The notes: a model not told the origin generated them from the sequence alone. A stretch of DNA of 9,661 bases from Bacteroidota bacterium (GCA_021413595.1 JAIOQD010000203.1:1-9661), one strand, 5' to 3'. Positions 1-7,676 are shown, counted from the stretch's first letter. Numbers and translations are program-made.

Positions 1-1
1 T

Positions 2-1708
2 ATTAATTTATGTCAATCGATCCCGGCAATTAGTCCTGAAATTACGCAGCCCTCTCCTATTTTAATTTCTGTTACAAAAACCAATGTGAGTTGTTTTGCT
101 GGTAGCAATGGAACGGCTTCTGCTATTGCTTCTGGTGGCACCTCTGGATACACCTATCAATGGTTGCCGGGTGGAATTGTAGGAACAACACATATAAACT
201 TGATCGCAAGTACATATACCGTTGAAGTTAGAGATAGTAAAAATTGTTTAAAAACTATGCCTGTTGTGATAACTGAGCCTAGTCAATTGACTTCTGTAAT
301 TTCATCTTCAAATAATATAAATTGTTTTGGAGGGAATAATGGAAATGCAACAGTTACAGCCAGCGGTGGTAACCCGATCTATAATTATAACTGGCTGCCT
401 TTAGGTGGCAATGGATCAACAGGAACAGGACTGATATCGGGAACATATACAGTAACAGTTACTGATTTTAAGAATTGTAATACAACAAGTTCAGTAACAA
501 TTACGGAACCTTCCCAAGCGCTTTCAGCAATTAGCAAAGGATCTTCAACTGGTTTAACAAATGGTTCTGTGTTATCGCAATTATCCGGAGGGGCATTTCC
601 ATACACTTATTTATGGTCATGGGGATCTGCAACAACTATCGGAATAAACAATTTAGCAGCCGGGACATACAGCTTACAGATCACAGATTCGTTAAATTGT
701 ATGCTTTCGTTATCAGCTAATCTAGTAAATATTCCTAGCCCGGTAGTAGCTGTTTCATCAGTAAATAATGTTTCATGTTATGGAGGGAACAATGGTTCAA
801 CTACGATAAATATTACCCAAGGAACAGCCCCATATGCAATAAATTGGACACCTTCAGGCGGAAATAGTTTAACAGCTTCTTCATTATCAATTGGCACTTA
901 TACAGTAAATGTAACGGATGCAATAGGCTGTCAAACTTCTGACAGTATAATTATAGCTGAACCATCACCAATTGATGTTTCTATTTCATCAATAAACAAT
1001 GTATTATGTAATGGAGGGAATACGGGATCAATATCAGTTTCTCCTTCAGGTGGTTCGGGTTCACTATATACGTATTCATGGGTTCCAAATAATTCCAGTA
1101 CAGCAACAGCAAGTAATCTAAGTTCAGGAACTTATACTGTGAATGTAACGGATCAAAATAATTGTACTAAATCAATATCAACTGCTATTTCTCAACCAAC
1201 AGTACTTTCTTCCTCTACCGGCTTTGTTATGAATGCTACCTGTTATGGTAGTACCGGAAGTGCGTCAGTTGTTGCTACAGGAGGAGTTCTACCTTATTCT
1301 TATTCGTGGTCGGCACCTGCTGTAGGGCAAACAGGAAGTACTGCGAACGATCTTATTGCAGGTTCATATACAGTTACAATAACAGATACAAACGGTTGTA
1401 TAACCACCAATAATGTATTGCTTACGGAGCCTCAACAATTAATAACAACAGCGGGAGGAAATGATACAATTTGTTTTGGTCAGTCGGGCAGTATAACAGC
1501 AAGCGCTACAGGAGGAACAGGTAGTTATTATTTTGTATGGCAGCCTACCGGAATTAACAATGCAGGTACATTAGGTATTAGCCCTACAAGTAATACTACC
1601 TATACAGTGGTTGCTTATGATCAGATCGGATGCGCAGGTACATCTTCCACTGTTAGTGCCATTGTATATAAGTTAACAGGAGGAGATGTTCAGGCAATAG
1701 TCCGTTAG
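2..1708 (+). CDS. SprB repeat-containing surface protein, 5'-truncated by the window and cut short by a frameshift
   Basis: The frame is open from base 2, so the true start lies left of the window; the GTG at 86 is an internal Val codon. The product is an array of about 75-78-residue SprB-type repeats. Each has a Cys-x-Gly-Gly-like start, a Gly-Gly-x-x-Pro-Tyr-x-Tyr-x-Trp core, a G-T-Y-T-V-x-V-T-D strand, a second Cys, and an I-T-E-P-S linker. Six such repeats are visible, followed by one Ig-like unit (from about 1433) beginning with a D-T-I-C-F-G-Q-S motif. Such repeats occur in Bacteroidota cell-surface adhesins, including the gliding adhesin SprB, exported by T9SS. The frame ends at a TAG at 1706-1708. 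The sequence continues in another frame with PKD and CHU_C domains, so this is very probably the front part of one broken gene. The repeat identification is firm; the ligand and the exact role (adhesion or gliding) are not known from sequence. Confidence 0.85.
   Translation: MNLCQSIPAISPEITQPSPILISVTKTNVSCFAGSNGTASAIASGGTSGYTYQWLPGGIVGTTHINLIASTYTVEVRDSKNCLKTMPVVITEPSQLTSVISSSNNINCFGGNNGNATVTASGGNPIYNYNWLPLGGNGSTGTGLISGTYTVTVTDFKNCNTTSSVTITEPSQALSAISKGSSTGLTNGSVLSQLSGGAFPYTYLWSWGSATTIGINNLAAGTYSLQITDSLNCMLSLSANLVNIPSPVVAVSSVNNVSCYGGNNGSTTINITQGTAPYAINWTPSGGNSLTASSLSIGTYTVNVTDAIGCQTSDSIIIAEPSPIDVSISSINNVLCNGGNTGSISVSPSGGSGSLYTYSWVPNNSSTATASNLSSGTYTVNVTDQNNCTKSISTAISQPTVLSSSTGFVMNATCYGSTGSASVVATGGVLPYSYSWSAPAVGQTGSTANDLIAGSYTVTITDTNGCITTNNVLLTEPQQLITTAGGNDTICFGQSGSITASATGGTGSYYFVWQPTGINNAGTLGISPTSNTTYTVVAYDQIGCAGTSSTVSAIVYKLTGGDVQAIVR
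53..1432 (+). repeat. Array of six tandem SprB-type protein repeats (about 225-234 bp each)
   Basis: Approximate repeat limits, set at the E-P-S/Q-P-T linkers, are 53-283, 284-514, 515-739, 740-967, 968-1201 and 1202-1432. The units are related at protein level but well diverged in DNA, so this is an old array. Repeat 3 is the most divergent: its first Cys motif is replaced by a T-G-L-T-N-G-S segment, while the second Cys remains. The array continues to the left, because residues just before base 53 read as the end of another unit (I-T-Q-P-S). Confidence 0.8.
1698..1708 (+). other. Frameshift junction that splits the adhesin gene
   Basis: The upstream frame stops at TAG 1706-1708. The downstream frame is blocked by TAG at 1698-1700 and TAA at 1674-1676, so a single shift must fall in about 1698-1708. 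Both sides code for family-typical sequence up to the junction. Upstream ends at the beginning of an Ig-like domain (G-D-V-Q-A-I-V-R) and downstream resumes at the end of one (S-V-S-D-S-V-D-V). A loss of most of one domain, not divisible by three, therefore fits better than a one-base slip. An assembly collapse of repeated sequence could give the same picture. Confidence 0.65.
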
Positions 1709-2552
1709 CGATTCGGTTGATGTTCTTTTTAATCCTCAGCCAACAGTTGTTGTATCTGCTGGACCTACTGCATTATGCGCACTTGGAGGAGTTCAGTTCA
1801 CGGATGTTTCAATTACCGGAAATATAAATGACCCAATCACTTCGTGGTACTGGAATTTTGGAGACGGAACATCATCAACAGAACAGAATCCTTATCATTA
1901 CTTTGATCAAACCGGTACTTTTTTCGCAACATTAACTGTTAATACAGATGGAGGATGCGTATCAAATAATGGAATAACACCATTAACAATTACGTCCTAC
2001 CCTGCTCCTGTTGCAGCATTTGCAGTTAACTCAAGTGATCTGCTTATCCCTTATGATGTTTTGGTTTGTGATAATCAATCGGTAGGTGCAAATTCATATA
2101 GCTGGAGTTTTGGAGAAGGAGGTACCTCTACAGCTATAGATCCTGAATATGTATATACACTCTCAGGTACTTATCAGGTAGAGCTTATTGCAACATCTCA
2201 GCATGGTTGTCTTGATACAGCATATATGGATGTTATAACGAATGCAAATGTTATTTTTCCAAATGTATTTACACCGGATCCAAATGGACCATCAGGTGGA
2301 ACTTATACACTCTTTGATCTAAGCAATGATGTATTTTTCCCATATACTTATGGAGTGGTTGAATATAAATTAGAAATGTTTAACCGCTGGGGAGAACAAA
2401 TTTTCGAATCACTGGATATAAAAATAGGTTGGGATGGTTATTACAGAGGAGAGATATGTCAACAGGATGTTTATGTTTGGAAGGCATATATCAAACTTAA
2501 CAATGGAAAAATATATAATTTAAATGGGGATCTTACGCTGTTGCGGTATTAA
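1701..2552 (+). CDS. C-terminal part of the same surface protein: PKD-like domains plus CHU_C (T9SS type B) sorting domain
   Basis: This frame opens just after a TAG at 1698-1700 and runs to TAA at 2550-2552. It starts in mid-domain with S-V-S-D-S-V-D-V, the last strand of an Ig-like domain, and has no credible start of its own. Next comes a PKD domain (W-Y-W-N-F-G-D-G-T from about 1845, then Q-N-P-Y-H-Y-F and G-T-F-F-A-T-L-T-V). A second PKD-like domain follows (S-W-S-F-G-E-G-G, about 2103-2220). The gliding-motility-associated C-terminal domain (CHU_C) spans about 2253-2549, with F-P-N-V-F-T-P-D, N-R-W-G-E-Q-I-F-E, G-W-D-G-Y and a G-D-L-T-L-L-R end. CHU_C domains direct export through the T9SS and anchoring at the surface. 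It belongs with the SprB array upstream; if the frameshift is real, the adhesin loses its export signal and the gene is a pseudogene. Confidence 0.8.
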   Translation, partial: SVSDSVDVLFNPQPTVVVSAGPTALCALGGVQFTDVSITGNINDPITSWYWNFGDGTSSTEQNPYHYFDQTGTFFATLTVNTDGGCVSNNGITPLTITSYPAPVAAFAVNSSDLLIPYDVLVCDNQSVGANSYSWSFGEGGTSTAIDPEYVYTLSGTYQVELIATSQHGCLDTAYMDVITNANVIFPNVFTPDPNGPSGGTYTLFDLSNDVFFPYTYGVVEYKLEMFNRWGEQIFESLDIKIGWDGYYRGEICQQDVYVWKAYIKLNNGKIYNLNGDLTLLRY

Positions 2553-2633
2553 AAATTTGCTGATATTTATTGGACTTTAGCGAAAACAGCAACCGAACTA
2601 AGGTAAATACAGGAAGCACTACATAATCATTCC

Positions 2634-3365
2634 CTACCAAATTCCAAAATTATTTTTAATCATTGCTTTTCCCCATGGATTTTTACCAAAATCTTTTGTA
2701 AGTTTCGCTTTTAACTCAGCTGTGGTATATATTTTATTTTTTCCTTTTTTAGGAATTAACGCTGACATATCAGGTTTTGTAATTTCAACACTTTTTGCAA
2801 AATAAATCACACCGCCATCTTCAGTAGCAATACCTAATATAGCACCGGGCAGGCCGCAAAAACTTTCCGGCCCAATATTTGGTATAATTTCACCACAATA
2901 CCATGCATAAATACGAGTACTATCATCTGCCTCCCAAATGGCTTTGCGGCAATTATAACCACTAATAACCCTTTTGCTATCCGTAATTTTCCACTGGCGA
3001 ACATTTAAAGTGTCTTCCACAAACAGTTTTTCTCTCCAAATTTCTTTAATGGTTAACCGATAATTTTTGTTGAAATTCTGATACACAACATTTTTACTTG
3101 TTGTCCAACTCATCTCTTCCTTTAATTCACTCTCTTGTGGAATAAAAACAGATATACTATCATTAAAATAAAGTTCAAAAAAATCAATTTTATTTTTATC
3201 TTCTTCTTTTATCCATTCGCGGTATTCATCGCCTTTGAATTTTTTATAGAGATTAGTTTTTCGTTCAAACACAATTTTACCTGTTGTTATCTGAGCAATT
3301 GAATCGCTCAAACCACAAAATAAAACACCCAGCAGTAAACCTATTTTAATATTCCTCATCATCAT
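2634..3365 (-). CDS. GLPGLI family protein (Porph_ging-type secreted protein)
   Basis: The product is 243 residues with an N-terminal signal peptide (hydrophobic stretch about residues 6-22, likely cut after D-S-I-A-Q). Family features are the middle segment I-S-G-Y-N-C-R-K-A (134-142), the A-W-Y segment (154-156), and G-P-E-S-F-C-G-L-P-G-A-I-L (165-177), a variant of the name-giving GLPGLI motif with Ala in place of Leu. Three Cys (139, 157, 170) lie in the conserved half. GLPGLI proteins are Bacteroidota-specific and usually encoded next to a large outer-membrane beta-barrel protein, as here; their biochemical role is not established. The start sits inside the end of the barrel gene (20-base overlap), so translation is probably coupled. 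Three ATG codons in a row (3365, 3362, 3359) make the exact start uncertain by two residues. The protein is probably periplasmic or outer-membrane associated (inference). Confidence 0.88.
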   Translation of the reverse strand: MMMRNIKIGLLLGVLFCGLSDSIAQITTGKIVFERKTNLYKKFKGDEYREWIKEEDKNKIDFFELYFNDSISVFIPQESELKEEMSWTTSKNVVYQNFNKNYRLTIKEIWREKLFVEDTLNVRQWKITDSKRVISGYNCRKAIWEADDSTRIYAWYCGEIIPNIGPESFCGLPGAILGIATEDGGVIYFAKSVEITKPDMSALIPKKGKNKIYTTAELKAKLTKDFGKNPWGKAMIKNNFGIW

Positions 3366-6084
3366 CTTTTGTTTTATTGCTGTTAAACTTAAAAATTGCT
3401 TTTAATAAAATGTAGCGAGAAATAATATTTGTTTTATTATCAGTAATTACATTATCCTGTATGGTTCTGGAAGTGTTTATATTTTGATTTAAAATATCTG
3501 TTGCATCAATTGAAATAATTAAATTTTCATTCTTAAGGAATATTTTTTTAAGAGATGCATTCCACAGAAAATAATTAATGTTATATCCTTGCGCACGTTT
3601 GCTATTAACAATATATTCAGCATTTGTTTCAAGATTAAACTTAAATGGTAATTTTAAATTTAATGAGGCATTCATTTTTTGTGAAGTATAAGGTTTATTA
3701 TTTGCGGCATATAAAGTTGAAGATGGTGAACTATAGTCAAATCCATAACCTACAGAAAATTCAAGTGTATCTAGTTTCAGAACAACATCCAATCTTGAGC
3801 TTGTGTTTGCCGTTTTTGTACTATTTTTTTGATTATTAATAAAACTGGAATAACTATTATAATCAAAATTTACATTAGGATTAAGTTCAAGTAATTTAGA
3901 AAAAAGAGGTAAACTACCGCCCAAATATACACCACCATTAAAATTACCATTTACATTAACGGAGGTTGTTATGGTTCTTCCAATACTATCATATTGTATG
4001 GAATTGCTAAACCCATTATTTGTAGTTGAATAACTTGCACTAGTCCAAATATATTTGCCACTAATAGGTTTATAAGTATTATAACTTAATTCGAAATTCT
4101 GCTTGAAAGTGGGTAATAAATTAGGGTTCCCCTTTTTAATTTGATTGGGGTTAGTATTATCCTGAATAGGTTGTAATTGGTCGATACTCGGTTGACTAGA
4201 ATTTGTTTTGTAACTAAAATTAACCCTTGAATTTTCACTAAACTTATACATATATCTTAAATAAGGCAAAACATTATTAACTGTTTGTTTAATTGTTTGT
4301 TGTGTTATTAGATTATCATTTGCAATAGAAATCTGGCGAATTCTTGCCCCTACAATGAAACGTTGCTTTTTTACTTCATAAATAAATTTTGCTCCAAAAC
4401 GGTTGGTCATCCGAGTATTTTCAAAATTATTAGTGAACAATGAATCTTGTAAATCATATTCACCATTAGCAAAATTGAGAGCCTGTTTTTCTTGAAGGCC
4501 AACATTAAAATTTAAATTATACTCAAATTCCAATTTAATTTTTTTTGTAATCGGTTCAATATAGGTAACGGTAGCATTGTTTGACTTACTATTACCTAAA
4601 TTTGTTTTTTTCTGATTGATGGAATCATTTCCAATAAATGTATTATTAAAAAATTCATTGTCAGAAATTAGAATTCCTTCGGAGGTATTATTATTTAATA
4701 TATTATTATAGGAAGCTTCTAATAAACGATTTTTCTTCTTGAATTTTCTTGTGATTTTTGCAGTAGTATTTAATTTATATCCATTGGCTTTATTTTTATT
4801 GTTTATCTCAGTCCTTCTTGATAATATTCCATCTCCTCCAAAAAAATCTGTTGATTCATTACGGTTAGTAGTTGATGAATTAAAATCAAACTTTGGTATA
4901 ACCACCAATTCTGTCAAAGAATCGAGGGTTTGAACAATACCAAAATTGATACTATGCGATTCATTTAACTGCTTAGAATTACTTCTATTATTAGTTCTGT
5001 AACTGGTATCGGTTAAAAAATATTGTGATGCAGTTTCGGAATTTGCGTTTAGCTGATTATTATTATAAGTGTAATTAAAATTCAGCTTTGTTTTAGAAGA
5101 AATTTTGTCGGTATAATAAATTCCGGATTTTAATGTTTGTGGAATACCCTGGTTTCTCTCTCCTCCATTCCAAATATAATCTCCATCCTCATCAGGTTGC
5201 CAATCAGACTCATCCGAAAGACCAAATTTATACATATCCTCCCAGCCCAAACTTGAACGAGGCGTATTACTTCCTAAAGCAAAGATTGATATTTTTTGTT
5301 TATTTTTAAATTTATTGGCTAAGAATTCACCTTCATAAAATTTCTCAAAATCACTTGCTCCGGTAACTTTTCCGAAATAACCTTTTTTTGCTGCATCTTT
5401 CAGCTTAAGATTCATTATTTGCAATGTTTCATTTCCATCATCGGATTCATTTTCATTCTTTTTTTCATAAACCTGAACCGATTCAACAGCTTTTGCATTC
5501 AAATTTTGAGTTGCCATGGTAGGATCACTACCAAAAAACTCATCTCCATCAACTAATACCTGATCCACCATTTTTCCCTGAGAAGTTATTTTACCTTGCG
5601 CATCCACCTTAATACCGGGCAGCTTTTTTAACAGATCCTCTACAGTAGCATTTGGTTTTACCTTAAACGAATCGGCAGTGTAGATCAATGTATCGCCTTT
5701 GTAATAAACAGGATCTTTATATGCATAAATCACAATTTCGTTCAAATTATGACTCTTGGAAGGAAGTATGATTTTACCAAAATCAAAGGCATAATTAGTT
5801 GAACTTGCAAAAACATAAAAAGATTGGTCGCCAAATTTTGGGTGAGAAATTATGATCTGGACAGTATCTATCTTTAAATTTTTAAAAGTAAAAAAACCTG
5901 TTGCATTAGTACGTGTATGAGCAATTAGCACTGAATCTTTAAGTCGGACAGCAATAACAACAGCTGATGACAATGGAGTTTTTGCAATTGTATCTTGTAC
6001 ATTCCCTCCAATATTCATCTTTTGAGAAAATGCGTTGAGACTTACTATAAAAAGGCTGACTGCCAAAACAAGATATTTACACAT
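3346..6084 (-). CDS. TonB-dependent-receptor-like outer membrane beta-barrel protein with carboxypeptidase-like regulatory domain
   Basis: The product is 912 residues. A signal peptide covers about residues 1-21 (ends N-A-F-S-Q). A CarboxypepD_reg-like beta-sandwich covers about 24-108 (G-x-V-x-D, T-P-L-S-S-A-V-V, T-N-A-T-G-F-F-T-F-K-N-L). A plug-like region covers about 112-235, with L-N-E-I-V-I, V-E-D-L-L-K-K-L-P-G-I-K-V-D and V-D-Q-V-L-V-D-G-D-E-F-F-G-S-D-P. The rest is a long barrel of alternating aromatic and polar strands, as in the OMP_b-brl_3 group. The C-terminus is acidic (D-D-D-E-E-Y) rather than ending in the classical Phe; those codons also hold the start of the GLPGLI gene. I see no clear TonB box. 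The sequence does not reveal the substrate, and whether it is a transporter or an assembly platform is open. It is first in a two-gene unit with a candidate promoter just upstream. Confidence 0.88.
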   Translation of the reverse strand: MCKYLVLAVSLFIVSLNAFSQKMNIGGNVQDTIAKTPLSSAVVIAVRLKDSVLIAHTRTNATGFFTFKNLKIDTVQIIISHPKFGDQSFYVFASSTNYAFDFGKIILPSKSHNLNEIVIYAYKDPVYYKGDTLIYTADSFKVKPNATVEDLLKKLPGIKVDAQGKITSQGKMVDQVLVDGDEFFGSDPTMATQNLNAKAVESVQVYEKKNENESDDGNETLQIMNLKLKDAAKKGYFGKVTGASDFEKFYEGEFLANKFKNKQKISIFALGSNTPRSSLGWEDMYKFGLSDESDWQPDEDGDYIWNGGERNQGIPQTLKSGIYYTDKISSKTKLNFNYTYNNNQLNANSETASQYFLTDTSYRTNNRSNSKQLNESHSINFGIVQTLDSLTELVVIPKFDFNSSTTNRNESTDFFGGDGILSRRTEINNKNKANGYKLNTTAKITRKFKKKNRLLEASYNNILNNNTSEGILISDNEFFNNTFIGNDSINQKKTNLGNSKSNNATVTYIEPITKKIKLEFEYNLNFNVGLQEKQALNFANGEYDLQDSLFTNNFENTRMTNRFGAKFIYEVKKQRFIVGARIRQISIANDNLITQQTIKQTVNNVLPYLRYMYKFSENSRVNFSYKTNSSQPSIDQLQPIQDNTNPNQIKKGNPNLLPTFKQNFELSYNTYKPISGKYIWTSASYSTTNNGFSNSIQYDSIGRTITTSVNVNGNFNGGVYLGGSLPLFSKLLELNPNVNFDYNSYSSFINNQKNSTKTANTSSRLDVVLKLDTLEFSVGYGFDYSSPSSTLYAANNKPYTSQKMNASLNLKLPFKFNLETNAEYIVNSKRAQGYNINYFLWNASLKKIFLKNENLIISIDATDILNQNINTSRTIQDNVITDNKTNIISRYILLKAIFKFNSNKTKDDDEEY

Positions 6085-6104
6085 ACACTAAATTTAAATT
6101 GAAA

Positions 6105-6135
6105 CGAATTTAAGCTTATAATGCGAGTTTGCAAA
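6105..6135 (-). promoter_or_regulatory. Candidate Bacteroidota-type promoter for the barrel/GLPGLI unit
   Basis: On the minus strand TTTG (6135-6132) is followed after 19 bases by TAAATTCG (6112-6105), one mismatch from the consensus TAnnTTTG. The expected start of transcription is about 15-18 bases before the ATG at 6084. The spacing fits the known Bacteroidota pattern; AT-rich sequence makes chance matches common. Confidence 0.4.
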
Positions 6136-6206
6136 AAAGATACAAGAAGATTTAATTTTTTTAAAATTTATAGTTGAGAGAAAATAAATATACGAAAGGA
6201 TAGTAA

Positions 6207-6314
6207 GAGTTTTATCAATTGAAAGACGAACACTGGGAAGATGAGCCTTTTGTATTACCAATAAAACTGAAGAAATCGTTTCGGAACAATTTAATAGCCA
6301 GTGAGCCTCTATAA
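6207..6314 (+). other. Possible gene remnant: 35-codon open stretch without a start codon
   Basis: Between the barrel gene and the protease gene, one plus-strand frame is open from just after stops at 6201-6206 to a TAA at 6312-6314. It encodes a peptide of ordinary composition, including D-E-H-W-E-D-E-P-F-V-L-P-I-K-L and ending N-N-L-I-A-S-E-P-L. This stretch is richer in G and C than the intergenic sequence around it. There is no ATG; a TTG at 6219 is the only weak start. It could be the tail of a decayed gene or chance. I do not recognise the peptide. The rest of 6085-6368 holds only the barrel promoter candidate and AT-rich sequence. Confidence 0.25.
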
Positions 6315-6368
6315 ATTCTTATACTTTTTAAACAGCGTAAGACGAGGAAAGATGTTGAGTTTTATATT

Positions 6369-7526
6369 TTACTCTTTAATAAATTTCTGTACAGTTTGGA
6401 AATCATCAGTTACAATGGAGATAAAGTAAATCCCCTTAGACAACATGGAAACATCCGAACTCACATTTGATTCTAATAAAGCAACTTTTTCACCGAGAAT
6501 ATTTTTCATTTCAATACTTTTTATTTTTTCCTTAGGGAAAGAACTTGAAAAGAAAATATGATCGTGGGAAGGATTTGGATAAATAGTGAATTCATTTTCT
6601 ACTGATGCAATTTCATTAACGCTACTAGCAGGGTTTATATTCCATCCAATTTCTTTTAATATTCCAATTTCAAAGCTGGCAGGTTTCCTCACTGTATCTC
6701 CCAGTCCCCAGCAATAACTCATAATTGAGTTACAAACAGAACTGTGCAGATGCAATAAATCTACACCCAAACTGAATGAACCAGTACCACCTGATAATTT
6801 AACCGGAGAACCACCATTAGATGAATTAGCATACGTTGGACCATCAAAATAATTTGTAGTGTATTTGATACTATCACCCAACATTGTAGTGTTATTAGGG
6901 GCTATACCCACCAAATTATTTTGAGATTGTTTAATGATAAATTTATCATAAATAGTAGGAACGCTATCTTGACCATGCCAAGGAAATGAAGTAGTAAGGG
7001 GTGAGAGCGCTGATGGTGGAATGTTCCCAAACGAACCAATATTACTTGAATTAACATAACCATCACTATAAAAGCCCAAACCATGACCAATTTCATGCAT
7101 AATAAATGTTATAAAATCCATCTTGTTATTGTTTGGCTTCCCTGTTCCATAGTAAAAAGAAGTATATAAGTTGACATAAATATCCATATCATATTCTCCC
7201 TGGTTTAATTCGGATCCTGCTAATTGATTAGCCAATGCAGTGGGATATATAAAATCATTTACCGGAGCATTGCTAAAGTTTTTTCTCCCATTTCCCAAGG
7301 TCAATCCTGAAAAAGGATAAAATGAATTATTAACTAAAAATATGTTTACTTTAATTGGTTCTGTTATTAAAAGGTAGTTGCTCCATCTTTGGGCTGCATT
7401 ATCCAAAGCAGCAACAAGACCAGTAGATACAGGACTTCCATTAATATTAAAAGTAAATGTGCTTGGAGTTTGCGCAATAATACCAAATGAAATAAAAATA
7501 AATAACGGAAGTAGTAGTTTTTTCAT
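6369..7526 (-). CDS. Secreted metzincin-like zinc metalloprotease with T9SS type A sorting domain
   Basis: The product is 385 residues with a signal peptide (about 1-19, ending G-I-I-A-Q). The zinc-binding helix is H-E-I-G-H-G-L-G-F at 144-152 (His144, Glu145, His148 expected as ligand, catalytic base, ligand). A Met-turn-like segment S-I-M-S-Y follows at 267-271, as in metzincins. In the metzincin motif HExxHxxGxxH/D the third-ligand position is Ser154, with Asp155 next to it, so the third ligand is not canonical; His259 and His261 are other candidates. The sequence after the Met-turn (F-E-I-G-I-L-K-E-I-G-W, 285-295) is typical of this protease group. Residues about 303-385 form a Por_Secre_tail domain (F-T-I-Y-P-N-P-S, then I-L-G-E-K-V and G-I-Y-F-I-S-I), the signal for T9SS export. 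The enzyme should be secreted or surface-bound; the substrate is unknown. It is a single-gene unit with its own promoter candidate. No Shine-Dalgarno motif precedes the ATG. Confidence 0.87.
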   Translation of the reverse strand: MKKLLLPLFIFISFGIIAQTPSTFTFNINGSPVSTGLVAALDNAAQRWSNYLLITEPIKVNIFLVNNSFYPFSGLTLGNGRKNFSNAPVNDFIYPTALANQLAGSELNQGEYDMDIYVNLYTSFYYGTGKPNNNKMDFITFIMHEIGHGLGFYSDGYVNSSNIGSFGNIPPSALSPLTTSFPWHGQDSVPTIYDKFIIKQSQNNLVGIAPNNTTMLGDSIKYTTNYFDGPTYANSSNGGSPVKLSGGTGSFSLGVDLLHLHSSVCNSIMSYCWGLGDTVRKPASFEIGILKEIGWNINPASSVNEIASVENEFTIYPNPSHDHIFFSSSFPKEKIKSIEMKNILGEKVALLESNVSSDVSMLSKGIYFISIVTDDFQTVQKFIKE

Positions 7527-7556
7527 TGAGTCAATATTTAATTAATTTCCTATTCA

Positions 7557-7586
7557 CGAATATAATATTTATTTTATCAAAACAAA
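7557..7586 (-). promoter_or_regulatory. Candidate Bacteroidota-type promoter for the metalloprotease gene
   Basis: On the minus strand TTTG (7586-7583) is followed after 18 bases by TATATTCG (7564-7557), one mismatch from TAnnTTTG. The box lies about 30 bases before the ATG at 7526 and downstream of the terminator at 7641-7676, as expected for a separate transcription unit. It shares the TTCG ending with the candidate upstream of the barrel gene. Confidence 0.4.
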
Positions 7587-7640
7587 TTACTATTTGAGTC
7601 TTTTTAAAAATAATTGTTTATTATTTACCCCTTAAACATG

Positions 7641-7676
7641 AAAACACCTATTATTCATAAGAATAATAGGTGTTTT
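7641..7676 (-). terminator. Rho-independent terminator after the TPR gene
   Basis: A perfect 16-bp inverted repeat (aaaacacctattattc and its complement) with a 4-base loop begins 22 bases after the TPR gene's stop. On the minus strand the stem starts with A4 and ends with T4, giving the U-rich end. It separates the TPR unit from the metalloprotease gene. Confidence 0.85.

Noticed and set aside
385..606. Minus-strand open frame of 73 codons inside the SprB array
   Set aside because: It is the antisense shadow of a clearly coding repeat region and its product has no recognisable features.
53..1432. CRISPR array or DNA-level tandem repeat
   Set aside because: The periodicity of about 230 bases is in the protein; the DNA units are strongly diverged and there are no short identical repeats with spacers.
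1678..1708. Programmed +1 frameshift at CGT-TAG-C with an AGGAGG upstream, as in prfB
   Set aside because: AGGAGG (1678-1683) is too far from the stop to act as in prfB, Bacteroidota make little use of such motifs, and the joined protein would still lack most of an Ig-like domain. A deletion or assembly fault is simpler.
2553..2633. Possible terminator between the convergent adhesin and GLPGLI genes (ttgctg and cagcaa)
   Set aside because: Only a 6-bp stem with a long loop and no T-run; not convincing as a terminator for either strand.
4739..4933. Plus-strand open frames inside the barrel gene (also at 3645-3839) and inside the thioredoxin gene (8961-9149)
   Set aside because: They lie wholly within well-supported minus-strand genes and owe their length to the base composition of those genes.
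6902..7096. Second minus-strand frame of 64 codons inside the metalloprotease gene
   Set aside because: It overlaps the zinc-binding region in a different frame; the protease frame carries the motifs, signal peptide and sorting domain.
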